From Acidobacteriota bacterium (lineage in GTDB: Bacteria > Acidobacteriota > Terriglobia > 20CM-2-55-15), in the NCBI GenBank assembly GCA_003223875.1, contig QHWY01000007.1:1-55598 (forward strand): DNA of 55,598 nucleotides, in the 5' to 3' direction. The translations under genes and the position numbers were made by a program. The notes beneath the pieces are model-generated. The model worked only from the letters and a program-made list of their open reading frames with translations. It ran no database searches and was not told where the DNA came from. Positions 1-8,585 of this stretch are shown here, one piece after another. The first letter of the stretch is position 1; every line of letters begins with the position of its first letter.

Positions 1-110
1 GCAGCCCGAACGTATTCACCGCGATCGATTGCATCGCGTGCTTCATCGATTTGAGCGAAGGCAACGTGGGCCGCGAAGAGAAGTAAAAAAACGGCGGAAA
101 TAGCCTTCAT
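1..110 (-). CDS. Secreted small protein, N-terminal part only
   Basis: The reading frame starts at an ATG at 108-110 and runs off the left edge, so only about 36 residues are visible. They show a classic signal peptide (MKAISAVFLLLFAAHVAFAQ) followed by IDEARDAIDRGEYVRA. That last stretch has the alanine/glycine spacing of the first helix of a TPR or Sel1-like repeat, so a periplasmic repeat protein is a reasonable guess. The gene is divergent from the barrel protein at 145, with a 34-base gap holding a palindromic TATAAT-like box. Function is not assignable from this fragment. Confidence 0.6.
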   Translation of the reverse strand, partial: MKAISAVFLLLFAAHVAFAQIDEARDAIDRGEYVRA

Positions 111-128
111 GCGTACCTAACACCCTGG

Positions 129-136
129 ATTATAAT
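129..136. promoter_or_regulatory. Bidirectional -10-like box between divergent genes
   Basis: The sequence ATTATAAT reads TATAAT on the plus strand (131-136) and TATAAT on the minus strand (134-129). It lies in a 34-base gap between start codons at 110 (minus) and 145 (plus). A start site six to eight bases past each box would leave 5' leaders of only a few to about twelve bases, so near-leaderless transcripts are implied if the box is used. No convincing -35 element is seen. Confidence 0.35.
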
Positions 137-144
137 TTTCTGCT

Positions 145-744
145 ATGAAAATTCTTGGATGTTTTCTCGTACTGACATGCATACTGGCGGCGCTTCCGGC
201 GTACGCCGACTCCGATTTGACATTGTTCGGCGCAGCACAACACCGGGGGAAACTGACGCTGCAGTCCGCTACACAAACGGCCACCACAACCGGCAACTTC
301 GATCCGACGACGTTCGGGGTCTTTGGTATTCGATACAGCCACGGAAAAGTCATCGGTGGCGAGCACACACTGGCTTATGCTCCGAATTTTGTTTCGAGCA
401 ATAGCAAAGCCTTTATCTATAATAGCGATCTTCTTCTACAAGCTCCTTTACCGAAGATCAGGCCGTACGGAACACTTGGCTTGGGTGCCATTGTTTCATG
501 GTCCAAGGATCAATCCGGCAGGCCGGCTCTCGGCGATATCGGAAGCAAGTTCGCCATCAACTATGGCGGCGGCGTGAAGATATTGCCGGCGGGACCGGTT
601 GGCGTACGCTTTGACATTCGCGGCTATACGCTCCCGAGCGTGAAATTCAATCTTCCTGCTTCTGTGGTGACACAAACCGTGCAAACCCAGAGCCAGTCGC
701 TGAATTTTATCGAGTACGGTTTCGGCGTGGTCTTCAAGTTCTGA
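145..744 (+). CDS. Outer-membrane beta-barrel protein (OmpW/OmpA-like barrel)
   Basis: A 199-residue protein with a signal peptide (about residues 1-21, ending AYA) followed by alternating hydrophobic strands. Typical barrel features are visible: FGVFGIRYSHG, the glycine-rich KIRPYGTLGLGAIVSW strand, INYGGGVKI, and an end on phenylalanine (FGVVFKF), the usual C-terminal signature of outer-membrane barrels. Size and layout fit the 'outer membrane protein beta-barrel' families of about eight strands. It is followed after nine bases by a GTG-started membrane gene, so the two are probably co-transcribed. The specific role is unknown. Confidence 0.65.
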   Translation: MKILGCFLVLTCILAALPAYADSDLTLFGAAQHRGKLTLQSATQTATTTGNFDPTTFGVFGIRYSHGKVIGGEHTLAYAPNFVSSNSKAFIYNSDLLLQAPLPKIRPYGTLGLGAIVSWSKDQSGRPALGDIGSKFAINYGGGVKILPAGPVGVRFDIRGYTLPSVKFNLPASVVTQTVQTQSQSLNFIEYGFGVVFKF

Positions 745-753
745 GGGGAGAGC

Positions 754-3090
754 GTGGCCGCTTCTCCTGATGAGCCGAAGCGTTCCACCTACGCGGGACT
801 CTTCCTGACCACGCTATCGCTTCTGCAATTTGAACTTTTTCTCACGCGCATCTTCAGCGTCACGATGTGGTACCACTTCGCCTTCATGGCGATATCGCTC
901 GCGATGTTTGGACTGGCTGCAGGAGCCATCTTCATCGAACTGATGAAAAAGCGTGACCCGCACGCGACACTTCGGAATCTTGCTTTGCTTTTCGCTTTGA
1001 CGAGCGCGATTTGTTTTGCAGGGCAATTGTACATTCCGGCCGATCCTGAGAAGGAGATTGCCTGGACGGTCTTGGCCTTCACTCTCGTCGCCGTTCCGTT
1101 TGTTTGTGGCGGGATGGTGGTTTGCGTTGCACTCACGCGATTTTCTCGACGCACGGGAGTTCTATATGCCGCCGATCTCGCCGGGTCGGCAGCGGGTTGC
1201 CTGCTCGCCATTCCCATCTTGAACCACATCCACGCACCGACTGCGGTCATTCTGAATGCCGGCATTGCGGCACTTGCGGCCGTGGCATTTGGCTCGGCGT
1301 CAATTGGAAGAACACGACGGATTGCTGCCGGTTGCTGTGTTTTGTTATTCGGCATAGCAGCAGTGAATCAATCGGTGAGGCTGATCGACATTCAATGGGT
1401 GAAGGGGGGTAAGAACTGGCACGGCGGGCTGTATGAAAAATGGAACGCACTCTCGCGAATCGCTGTTCGGGAAACGCGAAGCCAGCCGTTTGGCTGGGGA
1501 ATGAGTCCGGTTTATCGTCCTCAGCGAGATCTCGAGCAGCTGTATGTGGATATCGACTCCGGCGCTGCAACCGTGATCACGAAATTCGACGGCAATCTGG
1601 ATGGTCTCGAACATCTCAAATATGATGTCACCGCGCTAGCGCACTACTTGCGAAATCCAACTTCGGTATTGGTTATTGGCATCGGTGGAGGAAGAGACAT
1701 CCTGACGTCCTTGGTATTCGGACAGCGGCACGTCACCGGCGTTGAAATCAATCCGGACATCATCGAGATCTTGACGTGCCGATTCCGAGACTATGCGGGC
1801 AATCTCGAAAAGAATCCCCTCGTTACGTTCGTGCATGACGAAGCGCGGAGCTACGTGGCGCGCTCTCGAGAGCGGTACGGAATTATCCAGGCATCGCTGA
1901 TCGATACTTGGGCAGCTACCTCGGCCGGGGCATACGTTCTTACCGAGAATGGCCTCTATACGAAGGAGGCGTGGCTGACGTTTCTAGACCATCTTACGCC
2001 GGACGGCATTCTGACGATGTCGCGTTGGTACTACGAACCGCAGCCGGCCGAGACATTACGCTTGACTGCGCTTGCCGCGGCGTCATTGATCGATTCGGGT
2101 GTGGCCGATCCACGCCAGAACATCATCATCCTTCGCAAGCGTGATAACTCGGAAACCGGGCAATATAGTGTCGCCACAATCCTCGTCTCCAAAACCGCCT
2201 TTTCCAATCATGATATTGAACGTGTGATGAACACTTCGAAAGAGCTTCAGTTTCTGCCGGTCCTGACACCTCGTTTCGCCGAACGGCCTGAATTCGAAGC
2301 GGTCGCGAACCGAACTCTATACGAGAAATTCGTCCGAGCGTATCCACTCAAGATCCAAGCTCCTACCGACGATTCACCATTCTTCTTTCACATGGTTCGC
2401 GCTGGCGATCTGCTGAAGCCATCGACGTTCCAGGGGATGAACCAACTCAATTTGAAAGCCGTAAGGGTCCTTGGCACGGCGCTGGGAATTGTGAGCGGAT
2501 TGAGCGCCGTCGCGATCATTGGTCCTCTCGCGTTTCGCAGGAAGGTGCGTGAAGCCGTTTCCGGTCGTCTGATGATTTACTTTGCCGCCATCGGCGCGGC
2601 GTTCATGATGGTCGAGATTGGACAGCTCGAGCGGTTGATCGTCTTTCTTGGGCATCCAATTTACGGTCTCACGGTCGTGCTTTTCGTCCTTTTGTTAGTA
2701 TCCAGTTGCGGGAGCATTTGTTCGTATCGTATGAGCAAGTGGATTTGGTTGTTGCCTGTTCTTCTTGCCGCATTCATTCTGTCGAGTCCCTTTGTCACAC
2801 ACCAGCTCACGGCGGCATCAACGCCGGTGCGGATTGCGATTTCGGCCTTGTTGCTTTGTCCTTCCGCCTTCTTCATGGGAATGGCGTTTCCGTTGGGCAT
2901 CAAGAAGACTTTGGCTGTGAATGAAGATGCTCCAACGGCGTGGTATTGGGCGATAAACGGAGCGTTTTCGGTCATTTCTTCCGTGCTTGGAGTCGCGGTA
3001 GCCGTCTTCTGGGGTGTGACGGTTACCCTGCTGGTCGGATTGGGCGCATACGTCGTTGCTTTGGTTGCGCTCGGAGATTTAAAAACATGA
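754..3090 (+). CDS. Polytopic membrane protein with embedded spermidine-synthase-like domain
   Basis: A 778-residue protein starting with GTG. Six membrane segments occupy about residues 15-215. A soluble SAM/aminopropyltransferase-type Rossmann domain follows at about 285-480 (VIGIGGGRDILTSL, then VEINPDI, then HDEARSYV). A second set of membrane segments fills about 560-778. The Rossmann motifs match the spermidine synthase superfamily, but the usual catalytic 'DSSDP' loop is replaced by SLIDTWAAT, so polyamine synthesis should not be assumed. The stop overlaps the M28 peptidase start by four bases (ATGA), indicating translational coupling. A second fusion gene at 11969 has a different domain order. 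Confidence 0.7.
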   Translation: MAASPDEPKRSTYAGLFLTTLSLLQFELFLTRIFSVTMWYHFAFMAISLAMFGLAAGAIFIELMKKRDPHATLRNLALLFALTSAICFAGQLYIPADPEKEIAWTVLAFTLVAVPFVCGGMVVCVALTRFSRRTGVLYAADLAGSAAGCLLAIPILNHIHAPTAVILNAGIAALAAVAFGSASIGRTRRIAAGCCVLLFGIAAVNQSVRLIDIQWVKGGKNWHGGLYEKWNALSRIAVRETRSQPFGWGMSPVYRPQRDLEQLYVDIDSGAATVITKFDGNLDGLEHLKYDVTALAHYLRNPTSVLVIGIGGGRDILTSLVFGQRHVTGVEINPDIIEILTCRFRDYAGNLEKNPLVTFVHDEARSYVARSRERYGIIQASLIDTWAATSAGAYVLTENGLYTKEAWLTFLDHLTPDGILTMSRWYYEPQPAETLRLTALAAASLIDSGVADPRQNIIILRKRDNSETGQYSVATILVSKTAFSNHDIERVMNTSKELQFLPVLTPRFAERPEFEAVANRTLYEKFVRAYPLKIQAPTDDSPFFFHMVRAGDLLKPSTFQGMNQLNLKAVRVLGTALGIVSGLSAVAIIGPLAFRRKVREAVSGRLMIYFAAIGAAFMMVEIGQLERLIVFLGHPIYGLTVVLFVLLLVSSCGSICSYRMSKWIWLLPVLLAAFILSSPFVTHQLTAASTPVRIAISALLLCPSAFFMGMAFPLGIKKTLAVNEDAPTAWYWAINGAFSVISSVLGVAVAVFWGVTVTLLVGLGAYVVALVALGDLKT

Positions 3091-4319
3091 ATCTTAGACC
3101 GAAATATTCCCCTCCTCTGCGAGCAGGGGAATGTACTCGAACGCTTCCGTTATTCGTCGCATCGGTCGTTCTCGCGCTGCTCACTCTTTCCGCAGTCTCC
3201 GCGAACCGTCTCAAGGACCACGTGACCTGGCTTGCCGATCCTGCACGCGAAGGCCGCCAAGCCTCGACAGCGGGGGCGGCGGCTGCGGCCGATTACATTG
3301 CGCAGCAATTCAAACAAATCGGCTGTGATGTCCAAATGCAGGATTTCGGCCGCATGCGTCGCAACGTGATCGGTCGAATCGGGACTGCGCCACGCTATCT
3401 TCTGTTCGGAGCTCATTATGACGGCCAGGGACCGGGGATGGCATCCGCCAGCGACAATGCCGCCGGTGTTGCAGTAACGATAGAAATCATGAACGAACTG
3501 AAAACCAAAAAGCTGCCGGTGTCGCTCGTTGCGGTTGCTTTCGATGATGAAGAGCAGGGATTGAACGGGTCCCGCTATTATTCGGATCATCCCCTCTATC
3601 CGCTCGACGACGCGCAGGCTGCAATCATCTTCGATACCATGGGCCGGCCTTTTATGGATCTTTCAACATGGACGATGTTCGTCCTAGGCGCGGAATACTC
3701 GAAGGACCTTTCTGGTGTGATTCAAAAACGGTCGCGGCCCGGAATGCTGGTTGCCGGCACCGATCTGATCGGTCCTCGGAGCGATTTCGCCCCATTTGCC
3801 GTGAAGCACGTGCCCTACCTTTTCTTCACTCACGCGACTCACAAGGATTACCACGGGCCGGGTGATACGGCCGACCGCGTGAACTATGCAAAACTCGCAG
3901 AAGATGCGAGCTTCATTTCCCTCGTTTCCGAAGATATCGCGCGTCTTCCCGCGCAGCCCAAATATTTGAGCGAGCCAGTTTACCCGCCAGGCGAATCCAC
4001 CGCCCTTGAAAACGAGCTTCAGCTCGTGGAGAACGAGCGCAGCGACATACCACAAGGATATCGGTTGATGTTTGATGACTTCAGAGCGCGTCTGAAATCC
4101 GATAGCAGTCGAGAGGTCCGGCGCATCGCTACAAGTGTACTGTTAGCGCTGGCCACGCCGCGTTTCTCTCCCTTCATGCTGAGCTTTTTTATCGGTCCTT
4201 ATTACGAACGCGAAAATCGCCGCGACCTCGCTCTCGCGGCTTACGAAGAAGCGTTGAAGTGGGCATCCGATGCGGCAGAGCGCCGCGACCTAGAAGAGAA
4301 AATTCAGGCACTGAGGTAA
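3087..4319 (+). CDS. Secreted M28-family zinc aminopeptidase
   Basis: A 410-residue exported metallopeptidase expected to trim N-terminal residues from peptides in the periplasm. The co-catalytic zinc set of family M28 is complete: H110 (GAHYDGQG), D123 (ASDNAAG), E155/E156 (FDDEEQGLNGS), D183 (IFDTMG) and H256 (DYHGPGDT). Start choice: the ATG overlaps the upstream stop as ATGA and is followed by a hydrophobic signal core at residues 21-38. The frame is open further upstream to 2940, but that part lies inside the previous gene. The signal peptide's n-region is unusual: residues about 6-16 are encoded by a palindromic repeat (3104-3132). The gene ends inside the 39-base inverted repeat shared with the opposing regulator gene. 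Confidence 0.85.
   Translation: MNLRPKYSPPLRAGECTRTLPLFVASVVLALLTLSAVSANRLKDHVTWLADPAREGRQASTAGAAAAADYIAQQFKQIGCDVQMQDFGRMRRNVIGRIGTAPRYLLFGAHYDGQGPGMASASDNAAGVAVTIEIMNELKTKKLPVSLVAVAFDDEEQGLNGSRYYSDHPLYPLDDAQAAIIFDTMGRPFMDLSTWTMFVLGAEYSKDLSGVIQKRSRPGMLVAGTDLIGPRSDFAPFAVKHVPYLFFTHATHKDYHGPGDTADRVNYAKLAEDASFISLVSEDIARLPAQPKYLSEPVYPPGESTALENELQLVENERSDIPQGYRLMFDDFRARLKSDSSREVRRIATSVLLALATPRFSPFMLSFFIGPYYERENRRDLALAAYEEALKWASDAAERRDLEEKIQALR
3104..3132. repeat. Palindromic repeat (ATTCCCC family) inside a signal-peptide coding region
   Basis: ATTCCCCT (3106-3113) pairs with AGGGGAAT (3125-3132) around an 11-base centre. The left 14 bases (ATATTCCCCTCCTC) are identical to the terminal arm of the larger element at 18668-18831 and to the sequence directly upstream of the start codon at 33697. 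Here it sits in frame after the sixth codon of the M28 peptidase. Confidence 0.7.
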
Positions 4320-4407
4320 TTCGGGGTCAGACGGGTGAATTCCCTATTTTCCATCCAAGCAACCTTTCGGAAAATAGGGAATTCACCCGTCTGACCCCGA
4401 ATTACCT
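4314..4407. repeat. Perfect 39-base inverted repeat between convergent genes
   Basis: Arms 4314-4352 and 4369-4407 are perfect reverse complements separated by a 16-base loop. The outer tips contain the TAA stop codons of both convergent genes (4317-4319 plus strand; 4404-4402 minus strand). The core GGGGTCAGACGGGTGAATTC resembles the GGGGTCAGAC motif of REP-type elements mobilised by single-strand tyrosine transposases; that comparison is from memory and no transposase is nearby. It may serve as a bidirectional transcription stop, although there is no T-run. Confidence 0.85.
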
Positions 4408-5091
4408 GCCGAAGCGGTAGCCCTGCCCGTGGACGGTCACGATGTACTTGGGATTTTTCGGATCGTCTTCGATTTTCTGTCTCAACCACGCGATATGGAC
4501 ATCGACGGTCCGCGTCAATGGAATTGATTTGTAGCCCCACACTTCGTGCAGCAGTTCATCGCGCGACAGTATGGTTCCCTTTCGTTCGATCAGGTACCGC
4601 AGCAAACGCGATTCGCGTTCCCCAAGTACAGTCGATTTTCCGTTCTTGATGAGTTCGGATCTTGCAAAGTCGACATGGATGCCATCGAAATCGTACGACT
4701 TCAGTTCGGCGCGTGCCCCTCGAGCCGCGCGGCGGAGCAACGCTTCGATGCGGGCCTCGAGTTCGGGCGTCTCAAATGGTTTCGTCAGGTAATCGTCACT
4801 GCCCGCCTTAAAACCCTGGACCTTGTTATTGAGTTCACTGCGGGCCGTCAGCATGAGAACAGGTGTATTCACTCCGTCCTCTCGAAGACGCCGGCAGACC
4901 TCGAATCCGTCGCGGGATGGAAGCATGACATCGAGGATGATGAGATCGAATGGATTCTTCGTTGCAAGTTCCTGGCCTTTGAGGCCGTCATCGGAACTTT
5001 CCACGACATAACCATCGCTTCTGAGGAGATCCGTCAGGGTACGGCGAAGGTTGGGTTCGTCCTCGACGAGAAGTATTCTAGCGTGACTCAT
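4402..5091 (-). CDS. OmpR/PhoB-family response regulator
   Basis: A 229-residue two-domain regulator. The receiver domain (1-120) has the acidic pair at E10/D11, the phospho-acceptor D54 (LIILDVMLPSRDG), T82 and K104 (LTKPF). The C-terminal winged helix (about 130-229) ends with VDVHIAWLRQKI and VHGQGYRF, typical of OmpR-type DNA binding. Its ATG overlaps the stop of the upstream histidine kinase by four bases, so the two form a coupled two-component system. The ORF ends inside the perfect inverted repeat. The target regulon cannot be told from sequence. Confidence 0.95.
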   Translation of the reverse strand: MSHARILLVEDEPNLRRTLTDLLRSDGYVVESSDDGLKGQELATKNPFDLIILDVMLPSRDGFEVCRRLREDGVNTPVLMLTARSELNNKVQGFKAGSDDYLTKPFETPELEARIEALLRRAARGARAELKSYDFDGIHVDFARSELIKNGKSTVLGERESRLLRYLIERKGTILSRDELLHEVWGYKSIPLTRTVDVHIAWLRQKIEDDPKNPKYIVTVHGQGYRFGR

Positions 5092-6887
5092 TGGGCTACC
5101 GGGATATGCAGCGTAAAGCGAGAACCCCCCTCAGACACGGGAGCGTAGCTGACACGTCCGTTCTGCGCTTGCATGATGCGTTTGACGAGATGCAAACCCA
5201 GTCCGTTGCCCGGAATATTGGAGCCGACTCTGACGCCGCGGTAGAACGCATCGAACAAGTGGCGCTCATCGGCTGCGTCGATTCCAGGACCATGATCGGT
5301 AATGCTGAGCCGAACTTGTTTGGAACTCCTATCGACTTCTGTAGCAATTTCGATTTGTGCTTTGCCGCTTGTCTTGCCGTACTTCAAGGCGTTGCCGAGA
5401 AGGTTTTGCACGCACTGCACCAGGGCAGACGCGTCTGCTAGAACGGGCGGCAAGTCGGGATCAATATGCGTTGTCAGATCACATTGGTCGATGTCGGTCG
5501 CCGGAGTTAGATTGGCAATTGCGCGATCGATGACTTCATTTACATCAACCGTCGCCAGATTATATTTTTTCCGGCCGGATTGAGTTTCCGAATATAACAG
5601 AACCTGATCCACCATATCCGAAAGACGCCGGGCTTCGTCTTGGACGATGGTGGCGTATTGTTCCACGCCTTCCTTATCCTGCACGATGCCTCGGCGCAGA
5701 TTGTAAGCGGCCGACCGAATCACCGCCAAAGGAGTGCGAAGCTCATGCGAAACCCCAGCGGCAAATTCCATCTGGAGCCGGCCCAGTGTTCGCGCGCGCT
5801 GGCTCGAAATCACCACGGTAATCAGTCCGGCTGCGAGCACGAGCAGGACTCCGAAGCTGATCGCCAGATTCCGTCTCCGCAACTGTTCGACAGCGCGTTC
5901 GAGAGAGCCGGCGCGATGCTTTACCAAAACTTCCCACGGCTGGGACAGAACCGTAGTCTGAAATGCGCCTCGCAGAAATGGACCGGGGCCGCGAGTACGG
6001 CCGCCGCGCCGCGCCTCGCCAGGCGGTGGGGGCGGGGCTCCGAAGAGGAAGACCGATGCATCGGGTGTGGCCATGTCGTCTGCTGTCCACTCGCCTTGCG
6101 ACGAATACACGATCTGCGGATGGTTCGCACCTGCCGCAATCGCCACGCGGTAACCTGTCTCGTTGTTTGACGAAAATTGTCTTTCGACCAGAGAGGGAAC
6201 AATTTCTTTGAGAACGATTTCGCGATCTAATTCGAGAAGGGTTGCTCCTTCCATGCGCACCGCAAATCCAGGTCCGCCGCCGGGACCACGGGACCGAAGT
6301 TCGTCTGGACGCCGCGGACGAAAATCTTCCGGGCTACGCGGACCGAATTCTTCGGCCTGCGGTCTGCCAAACGCGGGGCCACCTCGAAAGATTGGAACCA
6401 GCAACGCCATTGTTTCGGCCGGCACTGAAAAATTCAGCGGCCCCGGCCGAAACCGATCTCGTAAGTTGGCGACTTCAGGTGGAGGCGGCGCGCTTTCCAA
6501 ACTTCCCGATCGCATGTCCAATTTATAAAAATCAGGCGTGGCGTCTGGAGACGTTCGGATCAGGCCGATCGAACGAATGAGTCGCGGATAGGACGCGTTC
6601 TCCAACCAAGACTGATACCGTTGGAGGACCGCACCGCCATTTTCGGGAAAGCCCTCGCGGACCTGAAACGACATCGCTGTTCGCGATAACTCGGCGGCGA
6701 AGTCGGAAGCAAACCCGTCGGATGCCGAACGGACACTGCTCTCCAGCCGGTCGCGCTCGGCAGCGCTAACTTCCCCAATCCAGCGGTACTGAACAATTGC
6801 CAAAGCAGGGAGAAGAATAAGAAGAAGACCAACTAACATGACGCTGGATTTAGGACGGGACATTAGTCGGATTATATTCGGCGGCAT
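5088..6887 (-). CDS. Membrane sensor histidine kinase, partner of the adjacent regulator
   Basis: A 599-residue kinase with a membrane helix at about 14-33, an extracytoplasmic sensor of about 300 residues, a second helix at 341-361, a HisKA domain with phospho-acceptor H381 (GVSHELRTPLA), and an HATPase domain with N box (NLLGNALKYG, about 495-504), G1 box (DHGPGID, 531-537) and G2 box (GNGLGLHL, 560-567). No HAMP domain is obvious between helix two and HisKA. The sensor has a Pro/Arg/Gly-rich low-complexity stretch at about 171-207 and another at 284-305. An alternative start at 6863 (MSRPKSS) is possible; neither has a strong ribosome site. It is coupled to the response regulator by a four-base overlap. 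Confidence 0.93.
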   Translation of the reverse strand: MPPNIIRLMSRPKSSVMLVGLLLILLPALAIVQYRWIGEVSAAERDRLESSVRSASDGFASDFAAELSRTAMSFQVREGFPENGGAVLQRYQSWLENASYPRLIRSIGLIRTSPDATPDFYKLDMRSGSLESAPPPPEVANLRDRFRPGPLNFSVPAETMALLVPIFRGGPAFGRPQAEEFGPRSPEDFRPRRPDELRSRGPGGGPGFAVRMEGATLLELDREIVLKEIVPSLVERQFSSNNETGYRVAIAAGANHPQIVYSSQGEWTADDMATPDASVFLFGAPPPPPGEARRGGRTRGPGPFLRGAFQTTVLSQPWEVLVKHRAGSLERAVEQLRRRNLAISFGVLLVLAAGLITVVISSQRARTLGRLQMEFAAGVSHELRTPLAVIRSAAYNLRRGIVQDKEGVEQYATIVQDEARRLSDMVDQVLLYSETQSGRKKYNLATVDVNEVIDRAIANLTPATDIDQCDLTTHIDPDLPPVLADASALVQCVQNLLGNALKYGKTSGKAQIEIATEVDRSSKQVRLSITDHGPGIDAADERHLFDAFYRGVRVGSNIPGNGLGLHLVKRIMQAQNGRVSYAPVSEGGSRFTLHIPVAQ

Positions 6888-6918
6888 GAAGGCAGGCGGT
6901 GTAAAAACTTGTTAATAA

Positions 6919-6991
6919 CTGTAGCGGCGGTCTATGACCGCCGGCGATGTCTCGCTTCAGGATCGTCGGCGGTCATAGACCGCCGCTACAG
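6919..6991. repeat. Inverted repeat, TGTAGCGGCGGTC family
   Basis: Arms 6919-6943 and 6967-6991 are perfect 25-base reverse complements. Allowing one G-T pair the stem extends to 6948/6962 (about 30 bp, 13-base loop). It lies between the kinase start and the end of the MBL hydrolase. A degenerate copy lies at 32590-32650. The core palindrome is GGCGGTCTATGACCGCC. Confidence 0.85.
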
Positions 6992-7000
6992 CGTAGAAAT

Positions 7001-7948
7001 CTACTTCGCGGTCTTCACTTCCTCGTAGAACGCATCCAGGCGCTGGTCGTTGACAACGCCGGTCATCTGCCACGTTCCAATATCCGGCGTCTGCGATTGG
7101 ATCTGCTGCCGGATCTGATCTTTCGGGGTTCCTTTCTTCGCCAGTTCGACTGACTTCTTCGCAATCGTGTCTAGCTTCTTTTGGTACGCCTCGAGGTCGG
7201 CCTTCGTCATCGGATCGTTACCGTGCCCCGGAATCACCGTATCGAAGTCCAGCTTCAAGACCTGCGCGATGACTTTGGGAAATTCCAGGACGCTGCCTCC
7301 GTTGGGATAGTCCGCGTTTGGGCCGTTTGGCGTCGTGACAAATTCGTCACCCAAACAGACCACCTTCGCGTCGGGAAAATAGACGACCGTGTCGCCGCCC
7401 GTGTGGGCACGGCCGAAGTGATACGCAATAGCGGTCGCGTTCCCTAGTTTCACCTTCTTATTTTTGCTGTAAGTGACGTTTGGAGGAGCGGGTTTACCCG
7501 CCGGTGATGTGTAGCCTTTCCCATCGACGCCGCCCGTTTCCAGACTCTTCTTCAACCCTTCGTTCGTGATGACTGGAACGCCCGCCTGTACGAACTTTCC
7601 GATATTTCCGGCATGATCCTGATGAACGTGAGTGACGAAGACGTACTTCACAGGCTGCGATGTTACCGTTTTGATTTGCGCGACAAGATCGTTATAAAAC
7701 TGGTCACCGAGATTTTTCGTATCGACCAGGATGATTCCTTGATCCGTAACCCGAACGGTGGAGTTGCCGCCGCCGTTGATCACCATATACACACCGGGTT
7801 TGACTTGCTTGACTGCCATTGGTGGCGGTGGCGGCGCGGCCGCCCGCTGACCACGGCCTTCGCGCTGACCCTGCGGTCCGTGGGGAAAAACGGCGGCCGG
7901 CATCACGACGGCCAGTGCAAGAATCATCATGACTAATTTCTTTTGCAT
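7001..7948 (-). CDS. Secreted metallo-beta-lactamase-fold hydrolase
   Basis: A 315-residue periplasmic protein with a signal peptide (about 1-22), then a Pro/Ala-rich linker. The MBL zinc motif is H107-V-H109-Q-D111-H112 (FVTHVHQDHAGN), with further ligands H182 (GRAHTGGDT), D201 (CLGDEF) and H242 (IPGHG). This is the complete dinuclear set of the superfamily that includes class B beta-lactamases, quinoprotein relay proteins and lactonases. The substrate cannot be named; it is not close enough in visible motifs to claim antibiotic resistance. The start has a strong ribosome site (AAGGGGG) six bases upstream and a TACAAT box at 7978-7973. Confidence 0.85.
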   Translation of the reverse strand: MQKKLVMMILALAVVMPAAVFPHGPQGQREGRGQRAAAPPPPPMAVKQVKPGVYMVINGGGNSTVRVTDQGIILVDTKNLGDQFYNDLVAQIKTVTSQPVKYVFVTHVHQDHAGNIGKFVQAGVPVITNEGLKKSLETGGVDGKGYTSPAGKPAPPNVTYSKNKKVKLGNATAIAYHFGRAHTGGDTVVYFPDAKVVCLGDEFVTTPNGPNADYPNGGSVLEFPKVIAQVLKLDFDTVIPGHGNDPMTKADLEAYQKKLDTIAKKSVELAKKGTPKDQIRQQIQSQTPDIGTWQMTGVVNDQRLDAFYEEVKTAK

Positions 7949-7981
7949 AGGTCCCCCTTAAAATGGACGCCGATTGTACCA

Positions 7982-8034
7982 CGCCTCTCCCTCTGGGCGC
8001 GGCCGCGCCAACAGCGTGCCCGGGTGAGGGTCTC
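7982..8034. repeat. Degenerate CCCTCTCCCTCT...GGGTGAGGGT-type repeat
   Basis: The stretch between the MBL gene and yjbQ reads CTCTCCCTCTGGGCGCGG, then GCGCC, and ends CCCGGGTGAGGGTCTC. It resembles a decayed copy of the common bacterial intergenic palindrome with GAGGGAGAGGG and GGGTGAGGG ends. Pairing is imperfect, so this is a weak call. Confidence 0.35.
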
Positions 8035-8038
8035 GGTT

Positions 8039-8458
8039 CTATTCACCAATAATCTTGATAAGAACGCGCTTTTTCCGTCTGCCGTCAAATTCTCCGTAGA
8101 AGATCTGCTCCCAGGGTCCAAAGTCCATCTTGCCGTTCGTAATAGCCACTACCACCTCGCGTCCCATGACCTGGCGCTTGATGTGCGCATCGGCATTGTC
8201 CTCACCGGTGTCGTTGTGGCGATACTGACTCACCGGCTCATGTGGCACGAGCCGTTCAAGAAAGTCGTCATAATCTTTCAGAAGGCCCTGCTCGTCGTCG
8301 TTGATATAGACGCTTGCGCTGATATGCATCGGATTCACGAGGCATAAGCCTTCCTTCACGCCGCTTTTCTTTAACGCTGCTTCAACCTGTGGCGTAATGT
8401 TGATGTAGGCACGCCGCGTCTTGGTTTCAAACGTCAGTTCCTCGCGATAAGATTTCAT
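8039..8458 (-). CDS. yjbQ: YjbQ / UPF0047 family protein
   Basis: A 139-residue protein matching the YjbQ (UPF0047) family over its whole length: [55 protein letters not shown], and the C-terminal [17 protein letters not shown]. The family is annotated as secondary thiamine-phosphate synthase because some members show weak activity; the true role is unsettled. The conserved histidines (HIS, YRHND, DAHIK) that form the presumed metal or active site are all present. It is a cytosolic protein, with repeats on both sides. Confidence 0.9.
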   Translation of the reverse strand: MKSYREELTFETKTRRAYINITPQVEAALKKSGVKEGLCLVNPMHISASVYINDDEQGLLKDYDDFLERLVPHEPVSQYRHNDTGEDNADAHIKRQVMGREVVVAITNGKMDFGPWEQIFYGEFDGRRKKRVLIKIIGE

Positions 8459-8463
8459 GCACA

Positions 8464-8585
8464 GCCCTCCTATAAGTTAGGAGGGCAGCATTGCGCGATG
8501 CGATAGCGTCGCGCAATGCGGGTGGTTCCAATGGGAACCACCCCGCCTCGCTTCGCTCGGCTCCCCTCCTAACTTAGGAGGGGAG
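8464..8585. repeat. Composite element of four adjacent hairpins
   Basis: Four perfect hairpins follow one another: GCCCTCCTA/TAGGAGGGC (8464-8486), GCATTGCGCGA/TCGCGCAATGC (8488-8519), GGTGGTTCC/GGAACCACC (8521-8542) and CTCCCCTCCTAA/TTAGGAGGGGAG (8561-8585). The first and last share the CCTCCTAnnTTAGGAGG core, so the unit looks like a small non-coding element bounded by related palindromes. Its right end touches a TATAAT box that probably serves the esterase gene. Confidence 0.8.

Noticed and set aside
2940..3086. Upstream extension of the M28 peptidase frame
   Set aside because: It lies fully inside the preceding membrane gene; the ATG at 3087 with ATGA overlap and following signal peptide is better.
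7001..7948. Possibility that the secreted MBL hydrolase is a true class B beta-lactamase
   Set aside because: The zinc set is shared by the whole superfamily and the protein has no other lactamase-specific feature I can recognise.
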